A stretch of DNA of 64,000 bases. It comes from GCA-2731375 sp002731375 (lineage in GTDB: Bacteria > Pseudomonadota > Alphaproteobacteria > GCA-2731375). The stretch's first letter is position 1, and each line of letters opens with the position of its first letter. The stretch covers positions 45,937 through 109,936 of the forward strand of contig JASMDX010000033.1 in assembly GCA_030752605.1 (NCBI GenBank). Reading direction: 5' to 3'. This document shows positions 16,695 to 25,403 of this stretch, one piece after another. Position numbers and translations under genes: made by a program. Below the pieces are notes generated by a model. That model did no database searches and was not told the origin of the DNA. It saw only the letters and a program-made list of their open reading frames with translations.

Positions 16695-17930
16695 CTAAGA
16701 CCGGTGCAGTTCCGGCAGGGTTTGGGTGAAGGTTTGCCTACCCCGTTTGAAACCATACACGGGCTGGGCAATGGTGGCTACGGCCTCCGCCTCGCTGTTG
16801 GCATTCCAGACCACCAGATCAGCGGATTTACCGGGCGTGATGCCGTAGTCATCCTGGCGTAACAGACGGGCCGCACAGTGGGTCAGCATCTTGAAACAAT
16901 CTGTCAACTCGTCCTGGCCGCCTCGCTGGACCACGTTGGCGTATAGATTGGCGATGCGGATCAACGAACAGTCCCCGAACGGTGTGAATGGGTTGAGTAC
17001 GTTGTTGGTGGATAGCGAACAGTTGACGCCGCATGCCAGAAGAGCATTGGCATCCGTGACGCCGCGTATAACGCTATGGTTCTGATGCCGACCCATGACA
17101 AACAGATCCGTCGCTGGCAATACGGTGACCGCGATACCGGTATCGGCCAGCCGCGCGCCCAAGGCTTGTAACTGATCGGGCGGTAGGCAGGAATACTTGG
17201 TGCCGTGCCCCACCGCCACCCGTCCGCCCCAGCCGAACTCCGCCGTCAGATCGCAAACCAGATGGATGTCCATGTCGTCGATGGTTGGCCCCACATCCAG
17301 GTGGATGTCCACATCCACGTCGAATTCCCTGGCCAGCTCAAATATACGGCAGATCTGGCCGCCATGGTCCGGGTCATAGCCTGGTGCGCCACCAACGACC
17401 GTGGCGCCATTTTTCAGGGCGGCGACCATGTTGGCATCGGTCTCGGGTACGTTGGTCAGACCTTCTTGGGCGAATACGCAGAGTTCAATATCGATGGCCC
17501 AAGAATAGTCCGCCGCTAGTTGTTTCAGGGCTTCAAAACCGCGCAGGCCGCCATTGGGATCCAGCTCCACATGGGTACGCATGTGCGTGGCACCATTGAC
17601 CAGGCATTGTTCCACGGTTTCTTTGGCACGGGCATAGACGTCTTCCTGGGTGAAGCTCGGCTTCACCACTGAGACCCTTGCCATATGGTCCATCCCGCGA
17701 TCAGGCGCGGCGGCGCAGCGGTCCATGATGCGGGATTTGTCCAGATGGATATGGGTCTCGATCAGCCCTGGCGAGACAAGGCGGCCACCCATGCCCCACT
17801 CCTTGCCCTCCGCCTCCAGCGCCGGTTGTACGGCGGCAATGGTTTTGCCCTGAACCGCGATATCGATTAGCGGCGTATCGGGCGTGGACCCAGCGATGCG
17901 GGCGTTACGCAGGATCAGATCAAAGGCCAT
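16695..17930 (-). CDS. Amidohydrolase, cytosine-deaminase-like
   Basis: A 411-residue metal-dependent hydrolase from the ATG at 17930 (GGAG upstream). Beta-sandwich strands flank a TIM barrel. The metal ligands are seen as HIHLDKS near residue 60, RTHVELD near 117, DIHLD near 196 and GHGTKYS near 229, with STNN near 294 in place of the usual catalytic-Asp segment (TDN). The layout is closest to the CodA/atrazine-metabolizing branch ('ETHIHLDKS', 'RTHVD'), which deaminates or hydrolyses cyclic amidines. The Asp to Ser at the last position is a possible functional change. The sulfotransferase gene follows in the same direction. Confidence 0.82.
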   Translation of the reverse strand: MAFDLILRNARIAGSTPDTPLIDIAVQGKTIAAVQPALEAEGKEWGMGGRLVSPGLIETHIHLDKSRIMDRCAAAPDRGMDHMARVSVVKPSFTQEDVYARAKETVEQCLVNGATHMRTHVELDPNGGLRGFEALKQLAADYSWAIDIELCVFAQEGLTNVPETDANMVAALKNGATVVGGAPGYDPDHGGQICRIFELAREFDVDVDIHLDVGPTIDDMDIHLVCDLTAEFGWGGRVAVGHGTKYSCLPPDQLQALGARLADTGIAVTVLPATDLFVMGRHQNHSVIRGVTDANALLACGVNCSLSTNNVLNPFTPFGDCSLIRIANLYANVVQRGGQDELTDCFKMLTHCAARLLRQDDYGITPGKSADLVVWNANSEAEAVATIAQPVYGFKRGRQTFTQTLPELHRS

Positions 17931-18016
17931 CGCGGTCTCCAATAGTGCATGCAGGTGACGATGTGTTGGCGATAGATTAGCCTGTTGCGCCCACTATCGA
18001 TAAGGAATTCAAAATC

Positions 18017-19969
18017 ATGTCCGTTTACCCCGCATTATTTTCGCCCTTGCGCATCGGGCAACGGCAGGTGCGCAACAGGGTTGCCGTACCAGCAACCTTG
18101 ACGAATTTCGGCCGGAACAACCAGATTACCGAACCCTGGGGCAACTATCTGATAGAGCGGGCTAAGGGCGGCGCCGGGCTGATCGTCTCGGAAATTATAG
18201 CCGTTGATCCGGAGGCCATCGCACATGATGCAGTCGTTACCGGCTTCGATGATCGCAACGACAAGGGTTTCGTGACGGTGGCCGGTGCAGTGCATGAAGC
18301 TGGCGCCTTATTGGTGGGGCAGCTATGGCATCCTGGCCGGCAGCAGCTGTGGCATCCAACCAAATCACCCATGGGGGTGTCCCAGCAGCCAGATGCCTTG
18401 AGCTGGACCGTGCCGCATGTGATGTCAGCGGACGATGTCGCTTGTGTCGCCGACGCTTATGTTGCGGCGGCGGGAAGGTTGCACCGTTGTGGTTTCGCCG
18501 GTGTCGAACTGCATGGTGCGCATGGCTATCTGATTGGGCAGTTTCTTTCACCTTGGTCGAACAGCCGTGACGATGATTATGGCGGTGGGGTCGAGGGGCG
18601 CACCCGCTTCGTCCGCGCCATCGCCGCCGGAATCCGGCAACGCTGCGGCACGGATTTCATCATTGGTCTGAAAATGCCTGGTGATGAAGGCGTCGATGGC
18701 GGCATCGATGTTGAGGAAGCCGCGCGCCTGACGGAACGTTTGGCCGCGACCTGCGATTTCGACTATTTCGCTTACGGTCAGGGAAATTTCAGCTTGTCAT
18801 TGGAAAATCATGTGCCCGATCTGCACTTTCAGCCCGGCCACTTCAAGTATATCCCAAAACGTATGCGCCAGGCGGCGGGAGGTATCCCGGTCATGGCACT
18901 GGGTCGGATTGGTGAGCCTGAACTAGCCGAAAGCATTGTCGCTGGAGGTTATGGAGATCTGGTTGGGATGGCCCGGGCTCACATCGCTGATGCCGCCTGG
19001 GCCCGCAAGGCCGAGGCGGGGCGCGGTGCCGAGATCAGGCCCACGGTCTTCGACAACTGGGCTTGGGGCGAAATTCATGCTGGCAAGCCCTTGGCCGAGC
19101 ATCACAACCCCTATCTGGGCCTGCCGGGCGAGGCAAATTCAACATTGACGCCGTGTGCCGAAGCCAAGACCGTTGCAGTCGTGGGCGCGGGACCGGCCGG
19201 CTTGGAGGCAGCCTGGGTTGCGGCGGCACGGGGCCATTGGGTCACACTGTTCGGTGTATCGGAAGACGTCGGCGGTAAGTTGCGCCTGGATAGCCAGCTG
19301 CCGGGTCGGTCGGAAATTGCCAAGATTATTGTCTATCAGAAACGGATGGCTGATCTGCATGGGGTGCGGTTCGTTCTGAAGCAAAATGCCGGTGCCGGGG
19401 ATGTCCGTGCCCTTGAGCCCGACGCCATTGTGCTTGCCACCGGGGCCGCCCTGCGCCGCCCCATGAATTTGTCACCGCACGCTGATCCTGTGACAGATGG
19501 TCATGCCTATATCACGGAAAATGCTGGGGGCAATGTGGAGCAAGCTGGCACGGCGATTTTGTTTGATCAGGATCACAGCCCCACCGCCTACGGCTTGGCG
19601 GATTTGTTGGTGCGGCAATTCGAAAAAATCATCCTGATCACGCCACGGCCCGGCATTGGCCAGAATGTTAATTATTGCAGCGCCATTGGCGTGCACAGAC
19701 GCCTGCACCGAGCCGGGGTGGTAATTCTACCATCCCACGATCTGGTTAACTATCGTGATGGTCAGGTGACCTGCCGCAATGTCTTTACCGGCAACGACAA
19801 GATTTTGACGGGCATCGATGAAGTTATCTTTGTGACACCGCGCTTGGCTAATGATTCTCTGGCCAATGCGTTTGGCGATATTCCAGTACATTGCATCGGT
19901 GATTGTTTGTCACCGCGTAACCTGATGGCGGCGATCCATGGCGGGCATATCATAGGTAGGGCCCTGTAG
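18017..19969 (+). CDS. Old-yellow-enzyme/2,4-dienoyl-CoA reductase-like flavoprotein lacking the Fe-S cysteines
   Basis: A 650-residue protein with the full architecture of 2,4-dienoyl-CoA reductase / trimethylamine dehydrogenase. It has an FMN TIM barrel (GVELHGAHGYLIGQFLSP near residues 160-180, then NSRDDDYGG), a linker, and a C-terminal FAD/NAD domain (VAVVGAGPAGLEAAW near 392). In the family the linker carries CxxCxxxC...C for a [4Fe-4S] cluster that passes electrons between flavins. Here the region (about residues 340-365) reads EIRPTVFDNWAWGEIHAG then AEHHNPYLG, with no cysteine at all. Electron transfer between flavins must differ or be lost. The substrate is unknown. Confidence 0.86.
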   Translation: MSVYPALFSPLRIGQRQVRNRVAVPATLTNFGRNNQITEPWGNYLIERAKGGAGLIVSEIIAVDPEAIAHDAVVTGFDDRNDKGFVTVAGAVHEAGALLVGQLWHPGRQQLWHPTKSPMGVSQQPDALSWTVPHVMSADDVACVADAYVAAAGRLHRCGFAGVELHGAHGYLIGQFLSPWSNSRDDDYGGGVEGRTRFVRAIAAGIRQRCGTDFIIGLKMPGDEGVDGGIDVEEAARLTERLAATCDFDYFAYGQGNFSLSLENHVPDLHFQPGHFKYIPKRMRQAAGGIPVMALGRIGEPELAESIVAGGYGDLVGMARAHIADAAWARKAEAGRGAEIRPTVFDNWAWGEIHAGKPLAEHHNPYLGLPGEANSTLTPCAEAKTVAVVGAGPAGLEAAWVAAARGHWVTLFGVSEDVGGKLRLDSQLPGRSEIAKIIVYQKRMADLHGVRFVLKQNAGAGDVRALEPDAIVLATGAALRRPMNLSPHADPVTDGHAYITENAGGNVEQAGTAILFDQDHSPTAYGLADLLVRQFEKIILITPRPGIGQNVNYCSAIGVHRRLHRAGVVILPSHDLVNYRDGQVTCRNVFTGNDKILTGIDEVIFVTPRLANDSLANAFGDIPVHCIGDCLSPRNLMAAIHGGHIIGRAL

Positions 19970-20011
19970 TATGCTAGGCTGAGAAAACAGGAACGAGCAG
20001 AGGTAAATAAG

Positions 20012-20776
20012 ATGGGTAGATTAGATGGAAAGGTCGCGGTAATTACCGGGGCGGGATCGGGCATCGCGCGGGCGGCGGCGGGGATTTTCACCCGTGAGGG
20101 CGCACAAGTCGTGGTGGCTGAACTCAACCCAGAGCTGGGCGCAGCGGCGGCTTTGGAGGCGGGCAACAACGCCATATTTGTGCCAACGGATGTCACGGAC
20201 GAAGTCAGTGCTGAGGCGGTAATGAAGCAGGCGGTGGAGCATTTCGGTGGTCTGCATATTCTGTTCAACTGCGCTGGTGGTTCCGTCTTGGAAGACAATA
20301 AGGTTACCGATGTGGATCTTGAAGTTTGGGAGCGGACCATACCTCTGGATTTAAAAGGCCCGTTCCTGTGCAGCCGATATGGTATTCCACATATTATCAA
20401 CAGCGGCGGCGGGGCGGTGGTCAACGTCTCCTCAGTGGTGGCGTTACGTGGCAATCATCCGGCGCATGTATATGCCTCGGCCAAGGGTGGGCTGATCTCG
20501 TTCACCCGCAGTCTGGCCGGTTCCTACTCCTCCGAAGGCGTCCGCGCCAATGTTATCTGTCCCGGCTTGATCAAGACCGACCGCGTCAAATCCCGCTATG
20601 TGGCGCGGAAGCCCGCGAAGGAGCGCGGCGGCACGATCAGCGCCTATGAAAGTTATCCGTTCGGCGTTGGCGAGCCGGAGGATATAGCCAACATTGCGCT
20701 GTTCCTGGCGTCGGATGAATCGCGCATGGTCAACGGCGCCGTGATCGCGGCCGAGGGCGGCATCTCAGCCTACTGA
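20012..20776 (+). CDS. SDR family oxidoreductase
   Basis: A 254-residue classical SDR. The glycine motif is TGAGSGIA (the last Gly of the usual GxG is Ala) near residue 11, with NCAG near 87, catalytic Ser in NVSSVVALRG near 139 and YASAKGG near 154. The ending is GAVIAAEGGISAY. The altered last glycine is tolerated in some SDRs. It is the first gene of a run with the PEP-mutase-fold gene 20 bp downstream. The substrate is unknown. Confidence 0.86.
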   Translation: MGRLDGKVAVITGAGSGIARAAAGIFTREGAQVVVAELNPELGAAAALEAGNNAIFVPTDVTDEVSAEAVMKQAVEHFGGLHILFNCAGGSVLEDNKVTDVDLEVWERTIPLDLKGPFLCSRYGIPHIINSGGGAVVNVSSVVALRGNHPAHVYASAKGGLISFTRSLAGSYSSEGVRANVICPGLIKTDRVKSRYVARKPAKERGGTISAYESYPFGVGEPEDIANIALFLASDESRMVNGAVIAAEGGISAY

Positions 20777-20796
20777 GAAAACAGGAGATATCTTTG

Positions 20797-21657
20797 ATGT
20801 CACGTTGGAGCAGCCGGCGCCGAGAATTCCGCGAAATTCTGGAGACCCAGCATTGTGTCTATCCGGCCTCGATCTACGACCCGATATCGGCTCGGATCGC
20901 GGAAAACGTCGGCTATGAGATGGGTATGTATGCTGGCTCCCTGGCCGCATTGGCAGTGTTGGCGGCGCCGGATCTGATCTTATTGACCCAGACCGAATTC
21001 GCTCAGCAGGCTCACCGGATAGGCCGGGCTTCGGAATTGCCGCTGTTTGCTGATGCTGATCACGGCTATGGCAACGCCCTCAACGTCAAGCGCACGGTGG
21101 AGGAGTTGGAATTTGCGGGTCTGGCCGGCCTGGCTATTGAAGATACCGATCTGCCACAACCGTTTGGCCAGGAAGGCAAGGCGTCGCTGCTGTCGATGGA
21201 GGAAGGCGTGGGTAAGATGCGCGCCGCAATCGAAGGCCGCGCGGATCCTGAAATGGTCATCGCCGGGCGTACCAGTGCCGCCGCTATGACCTCCAGTGAT
21301 GATGCCATTGCCCGGGCCAAGGCCTATGTCGGAGCCGGCGTGGATGCGATCTTTCTTGTCGGAGTACCGTCCCGCGAGGCGCTGGAGACCATCGCCGCCG
21401 AAATCAAGGTGCCGCTGCTATTGGGCGGCGGGGCTAAGGATATGCGTGATCCAGCTTGGCTGGCCGGTCAAGGTGTACGTTTTCTATTACGCGGCCATCA
21501 CACATTTACCGCCTCGGTGCAGGCCATTCACGATACCATGCAGGCCTTGCGCGATGGCGTCGAGCCGGAGGATATCACCGGCACAGCCTCGGGTGATCTG
21601 ATGCGGATGCTAATCAAGGGCGAAGACTATGCCCGTCAGGGCAAGGATTGGCTTTAA
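20797..21657 (+). CDS. Isocitrate lyase/PEP mutase superfamily protein, oxaloacetate-decarboxylase-like
   Basis: A 286-residue TIM-barrel protein of the PEP mutase/isocitrate lyase superfamily. It shows YPASIYDPISARIAE near residue 24, the Mg-binding FADADHGYGNA near 83, and GLAIEDTDLP near 111. The flexible-loop cysteine motif of lyases (KKCGH) is absent; the loop reads FGQEGKASL. That argues against (methyl)isocitrate cleavage and favours the oxaloacetate decarboxylase branch typified by Pseudomonas PA4872. That branch uses a His in a segment resembling LRGHHTFTA near 231. The ATG at 20797 is preferred over an in-frame TTG. It is likely co-transcribed with the upstream SDR. Confidence 0.82.
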   Translation: MSRWSSRRREFREILETQHCVYPASIYDPISARIAENVGYEMGMYAGSLAALAVLAAPDLILLTQTEFAQQAHRIGRASELPLFADADHGYGNALNVKRTVEELEFAGLAGLAIEDTDLPQPFGQEGKASLLSMEEGVGKMRAAIEGRADPEMVIAGRTSAAAMTSSDDAIARAKAYVGAGVDAIFLVGVPSREALETIAAEIKVPLLLGGGAKDMRDPAWLAGQGVRFLLRGHHTFTASVQAIHDTMQALRDGVEPEDITGTASGDLMRMLIKGEDYARQGKDWL

Positions 21658-21765
21658 TGCCTTTTGTTCGTCTGTGTCATCGGATATGGGACCAGGAAAT
21701 CGCCGCCGCCAAGATGATGGCAATGGGCCACGCTTTGTGCCGCGTTGGCCATGGAGGATGATAAC

Positions 21766-22530
21766 ATGTTGAAACGGCTGGATGGACAATCAGCCCTGGT
21801 TACAGGGGCGGGGAACGGTATTGGCCGGGCCATCGCCGTGCGGTTGGCGGCCGAGGGCGCGCATGTGTTGGTTGGCGATATTGACGAGGCGGCGGCGGGC
21901 GAGACCACGGCGGCGATCAATGATGCGGGTGGGGCCGCCACTGCTTGGTCGGTCGATGTGACAAAGCGCGCCTCGATCGCGGCCATGGTGACGCACGCCG
22001 TATCGTTGTGCGGGCGCCTGGATGTCGCGGTCAGCAACGCCGGTATCATGGATCGCATGCCGTTTCTGGAGATGACGGACCACTTTTGGAACAAGGTTTT
22101 GGAGCTGAACCTCTCCGGCGCCTTCATGTGCGGACAGGAGGCGGCCCGTCAGATGGTGGCCCAGGACGGTGGCGGCGGCCGCATTGTCTTCGTTGCTTCC
22201 AATTCGGGCCTTTTCGGGGGCCGGGGGCGGGCGGCCTATGGCGCGTCCAAGGCGGGCCTGATGAATTTGACCCAGAGCATGGCGATCGAGCTGTACGAAC
22301 ATGACATCAGGGTCAATGCGGTTGGGCCGGGCCCGACCAAGACCAGAGAAATTCAGGGCGAGGTTCCACCGCCTAGCGTGATGGCGCGCATGCCCATGGC
22401 GCGTTTTGGCCGGCCGGAGGAAATCGCCGCCGTCGCTGCATTTCTGGCGGTGGAGGAAAGCAGTTTCGTTACCGGCCATATCTATTTTGCTGATGGCGGC
22501 TATACCGTGGCTGGTATGATGGAAAGTTGA
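21766..22530 (+). CDS. SDR family oxidoreductase
   Basis: A 254-residue classical SDR from the ATG at 21766, chosen because GGAGG lies 8 nt upstream. It shows TGAGNGIG near residue 11, SNAG near 88, the Ser in FVASNSGLFGG near 141, and YGASKAGL near 156, ending in FVTGHIYFADGGYTVAG. A 3-oxoacyl-ACP-reductase-like fold; the substrate is unknown. A gap of 108 bp separates it from the PEP-mutase-fold gene, so the two may or may not share a transcript. Confidence 0.87.
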   Translation: MLKRLDGQSALVTGAGNGIGRAIAVRLAAEGAHVLVGDIDEAAAGETTAAINDAGGAATAWSVDVTKRASIAAMVTHAVSLCGRLDVAVSNAGIMDRMPFLEMTDHFWNKVLELNLSGAFMCGQEAARQMVAQDGGGGRIVFVASNSGLFGGRGRAAYGASKAGLMNLTQSMAIELYEHDIRVNAVGPGPTKTREIQGEVPPPSVMARMPMARFGRPEEIAAVAAFLAVEESSFVTGHIYFADGGYTVAGMMES

Positions 22531-22724
22531 AGCAGGCGCGGCAGCTCCTTTGTGCGTCCGTCCGCCCGGAAAAGGCTTGCTTTCCGTGACTACCCGCCAT
22601 ATTAGGGCGCCCTGGACACTGACGCTGGCCGGCGGATTTTGATGGAGCGCATGGCGTTCCCAGCCTGATTTTCCCCTATCGTCTAAACAACAATCATGTC
22701 TCGGGGCCATGGGGGCCTGGGCCA

Positions 22725-23759
22725 ATGGTTTTACGGTGGGACTGCCAGTTTATGTTGAAAATACCCGAGGCGACGACGATCACCGCCTGCAACTGGTTGC
22801 AGGTTCTGGGACAATACCGCGAACCCAGTCATTCGCGCAGCGTGGTCGAGTTGTGTATTACCCTTTTGGCGTTTGCCGGCTTGTGGCTTGCCGGCTGGTG
22901 GGCCCTGTCCATTAGTTATTGGTTGACCCTGGCCGTGTGTTTGCCGGCGGCAGTGTTTCTGGTCCGGCTGTTTCTGATCCAGCACGACAGTGGCCACGGC
23001 GCGTTCTTTCGCCACCGAGTCCTGAACGATTGGGTCGGCCGGGTGCTGGGGGTGTTGACGTTCACACCATATGAAGTTTGGCGCTACAGCCATGCCATCC
23101 ATCATGCGACTGCGGGAAATCTTGATAAACGTGGGGTTGGCGATATCGATACTCTGACGGTGCGTGAATACCAGGGCTTCTCCCGACCCCGCCGCCTTGC
23201 CTATCGCTTTTATCGCCATCCCGCCATCATGTTCGGGGTTGGGCCGGCCTATCAGTTTCTGCTGCGCAATCGGCTACCATTAATCCTGGGCCGGGCCGGT
23301 TGGCGCACCTGGAGCTCCGCCATGGGCACCAACATCATGATCGGGCTGGTCGCCGCCGGCCTGATTTATGGTCTGGGCGCGGTGCCATTTCTGTTGGTTC
23401 AGCTGCCGATCCTACTGTTGGCCTCTTCCATCGGTGTTTGGCTTTTTTATGTTCAGCACCAGTTTGAAGAAACTTATTGGGCCAACGAGCAGGCCTGGAA
23501 CCTTCCCAACGCGGCGCTTCATGGCAGCACCCACTATGATCTGCCTGGTGTGCTGGGATGGCTTACCGCCAGCATCGGCATTCATCATGTGCATCATCTG
23601 AACAGCCGCATTCCGTTCTATCGCCTGCGCGACGTGGTGCGCGACCACCCCGAGCTGGCCGCGATCAATCGTCTGACGTTGGTGCAAAGCATCACGTGCG
23701 CCCGCCTACGCCTCTGGGATGAAGGCAGGCGGCAACTCGTCCCGTTTCCAAAAAGCTAG
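22725..23759 (+). CDS. Membrane fatty acid desaturase family protein
   Basis: A 344-residue integral-membrane di-iron desaturase. The three histidine boxes are HDSGH near residue 89, HAIHH near 124 and HHVHH near 287, the spacing of omega-6/FAD2-like bacterial desaturases. Hydrophobic segments occur near 43-85 and 195-245. Such enzymes introduce a double bond in an acyl chain with O2 and reduced ferredoxin or cytochrome. The start is uncertain: an in-frame ATG at 22752 would remove nine residues. A 194-bp gap upstream may hold its promoter. No electron-donor gene is adjacent. Confidence 0.86.
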   Translation: MVLRWDCQFMLKIPEATTITACNWLQVLGQYREPSHSRSVVELCITLLAFAGLWLAGWWALSISYWLTLAVCLPAAVFLVRLFLIQHDSGHGAFFRHRVLNDWVGRVLGVLTFTPYEVWRYSHAIHHATAGNLDKRGVGDIDTLTVREYQGFSRPRRLAYRFYRHPAIMFGVGPAYQFLLRNRLPLILGRAGWRTWSSAMGTNIMIGLVAAGLIYGLGAVPFLLVQLPILLLASSIGVWLFYVQHQFEETYWANEQAWNLPNAALHGSTHYDLPGVLGWLTASIGIHHVHHLNSRIPFYRLRDVVRDHPELAAINRLTLVQSITCARLRLWDEGRRQLVPFPKS

Positions 23760-23822
23760 CGCGTTTCAGCAAATTTGCTGCAAAATGGATGCGTGATTTG
23801 AACCATGAGGAATTATGGAGCC

Positions 23823-24587
23823 ATGAAACCTGTCTGTCTCGTCATTGGCGCCGGTGCCGGTATCGGCGGCACCGTGGGAAAACGTTTCGCCAAGGAAGGC
23901 TATCATGCTGTGCTCTGCCGGCGCACCGATCAGGATGGCCTGAAGGCGCTGGTCGAAAGCATCGAGAGCGACGGCGGTTCCGCATCGGGTTTTCTGCTCA
24001 ATGCCGTTGATGCCGACGGCATCGAAGAGCGGGTCGCCGCGGTCGAGGCTGATATTGGTCCCATAGAGGTAGTGGTCTTTAATTTGGGGGCCCAGATCGG
24101 TGACCGGGCATTGGCTGACACCACCTACAAGGCATTTGAAATAGGCTGGCGTATGGCTACGTTCGCATTGTTCCGTGCCGCCTCGACCGTGTGTCCTCTC
24201 ATGGAGGAGCGGGGCAGGGGAACGTTTCTGGTCACTTCGGCAACGGCGGCCATGCGCGGCAATAAGGGTCAGCATTCGCATGCGGCAGCCATGGGCGGGC
24301 GACGTATGCTGTGTCAGAGCCTGAATGCGGAGTTTGGACCCAAGGGCATTCACGTTGCCCATGTCCTTCTCGATGGTGCGGTGGATGCGCCCGATACCTT
24401 GGGCAAAATGCTAGGGCCCGAGAAATTTCGGCAACTACGGGAAACGCGGGGCATGGACCATGATGGCCTTATGCTACCGGAGAAGATCGCGGACACCTAT
24501 TTTCACCTCGCCCAACAGCATCGCTCGACCTGGAGTCATGAGATCGATATGCGCTCGTTCTCTGATAGACCGTGGTGGAACCACTAG
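23823..24587 (+). CDS. Divergent SDR-like protein lacking the YxxxK motif
   Basis: A 254-residue Rossmann-fold protein from the ATG at 23823. It keeps a nucleotide-binding start (LVIGAGAGIGGTVGKRF), but the NNAG position reads FNLGAQIGD near residue 86. The catalytic region reads TSATAAMRGNKGQHSHAAAMG near 140-160, where Tyr-x-x-x-Lys is absent and His/Ala stand instead. The C-terminus ends in TWSHEIDMRSFSDRPWW. The fold is SDR-like, but classical Ser-Tyr-Lys catalysis seems impossible. It may bind NAD(P) without the normal chemistry, or be a subgroup seen in some proteobacteria. It converges with the nitroreductase gene. Confidence 0.8.
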   Translation: MKPVCLVIGAGAGIGGTVGKRFAKEGYHAVLCRRTDQDGLKALVESIESDGGSASGFLLNAVDADGIEERVAAVEADIGPIEVVVFNLGAQIGDRALADTTYKAFEIGWRMATFALFRAASTVCPLMEERGRGTFLVTSATAAMRGNKGQHSHAAAMGGRRMLCQSLNAEFGPKGIHVAHVLLDGAVDAPDTLGKMLGPEKFRQLRETRGMDHDGLMLPEKIADTYFHLAQQHRSTWSHEIDMRSFSDRPWWNH

Positions 24588-24601
24588 CAGCTTGCTAGGT
24601 T

Positions 24602-25246
24602 CTATTTCCAGGGCGGCGCTTTACCCCAACGGTCCCACGAGGTTGTGGTGCTGGTCGGCAGACGGGAGGTTGGTCCAAAATTGCCGCGCGGATAACCGAT
24701 TGGAATGCAGCAGTGAAAGACCATTTCCGCAGGCACGCCGAACATCGCATTGACCCGGTCCATGACTTGTGAATGCAGGGTCGTCAGCACGCTGCCGAGG
24801 CCCAGGGCGCGGGCCGATAGCAGCAAATTCTGCACGCCGGGGAAGGTGGAAGAAGCGGCGACGCCGGATGGTTCCGAGTAAGCCAGAATGACAACCGGTG
24901 CATTGAGCATTTCGTCCGCCAGCAGGGCCGGTAGGCGGTACACTGAGCCTTTCGGAATATCAGCCTTGGAAGTCCAGCCGTAAGCATCCCGGCGTTTGGC
25001 CCACCATGCTTCGAAATACAGCTTGCCGAATTCTTTGATCGCCTCACGTTCGCGAATGACCAGATAGCGGGCCGGCTGGGTGTTGCCACCGTTCGGTGCC
25101 TTGGAGGCGGCGTTCAGAATAATTTGTAGCTGCTTGTCCGTGATCGGGCGGTTTGGGTCCAGACGGCGCATGGCACGCTGGCTGAACATTGCTTCGCCGA
25201 TCGGCATCGTCAGTTCGGCGGGCGGGTCGAGGCGGACCATATCCAT
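24602..25246 (-). CDS. Nitroreductase family protein
   Basis: A 214-residue FMN-dependent nitroreductase from the ATG at 25246 (AAGGA upstream); the longer open frame to 25405 does not look like the family. Signatures are MFSQRAMRRLDPNRPITDKQ near residue 20, AASKAPNGGNTQPARYLVI near 48-66 (FMN phosphate site) and NLLLSARALGLGSVLTTL near 148. It ends GYPRGNFGPTSR. The enzyme reduces nitro groups, quinones or enones using NAD(P)H. It is divergent from the aldo/keto reductase gene. The substrate is unknown. Confidence 0.85.
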   Translation of the reverse strand: MDMVRLDPPAELTMPIGEAMFSQRAMRRLDPNRPITDKQLQIILNAASKAPNGGNTQPARYLVIREREAIKEFGKLYFEAWWAKRRDAYGWTSKADIPKGSVYRLPALLADEMLNAPVVILAYSEPSGVAASSTFPGVQNLLLSARALGLGSVLTTLHSQVMDRVNAMFGVPAEMVFHCCIPIGYPRGNFGPTSRLPTSTTTSWDRWGKAPPWK

Positions 25247-25403
25247 GATACTATTCCTTGAAATTTTAGCTTTTGCTGCCAGTTGGCACCTCAGAAATAA
25301 CCAACGGTGAGTGGAAAATCCAGGCAAGATTGGGCCCGATTGTACATTGCGCACATGGCGCATGCGCCATACCCTTGCCGTCTGTTTCGTTAGGGAGGAT
25401 GCC

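Noticed and set aside
10470..24587. Several SDR genes as a tandem gene family expansion
   Set aside because: Their sequences differ widely and they are interspersed with unrelated genes; no evidence of recent duplication.
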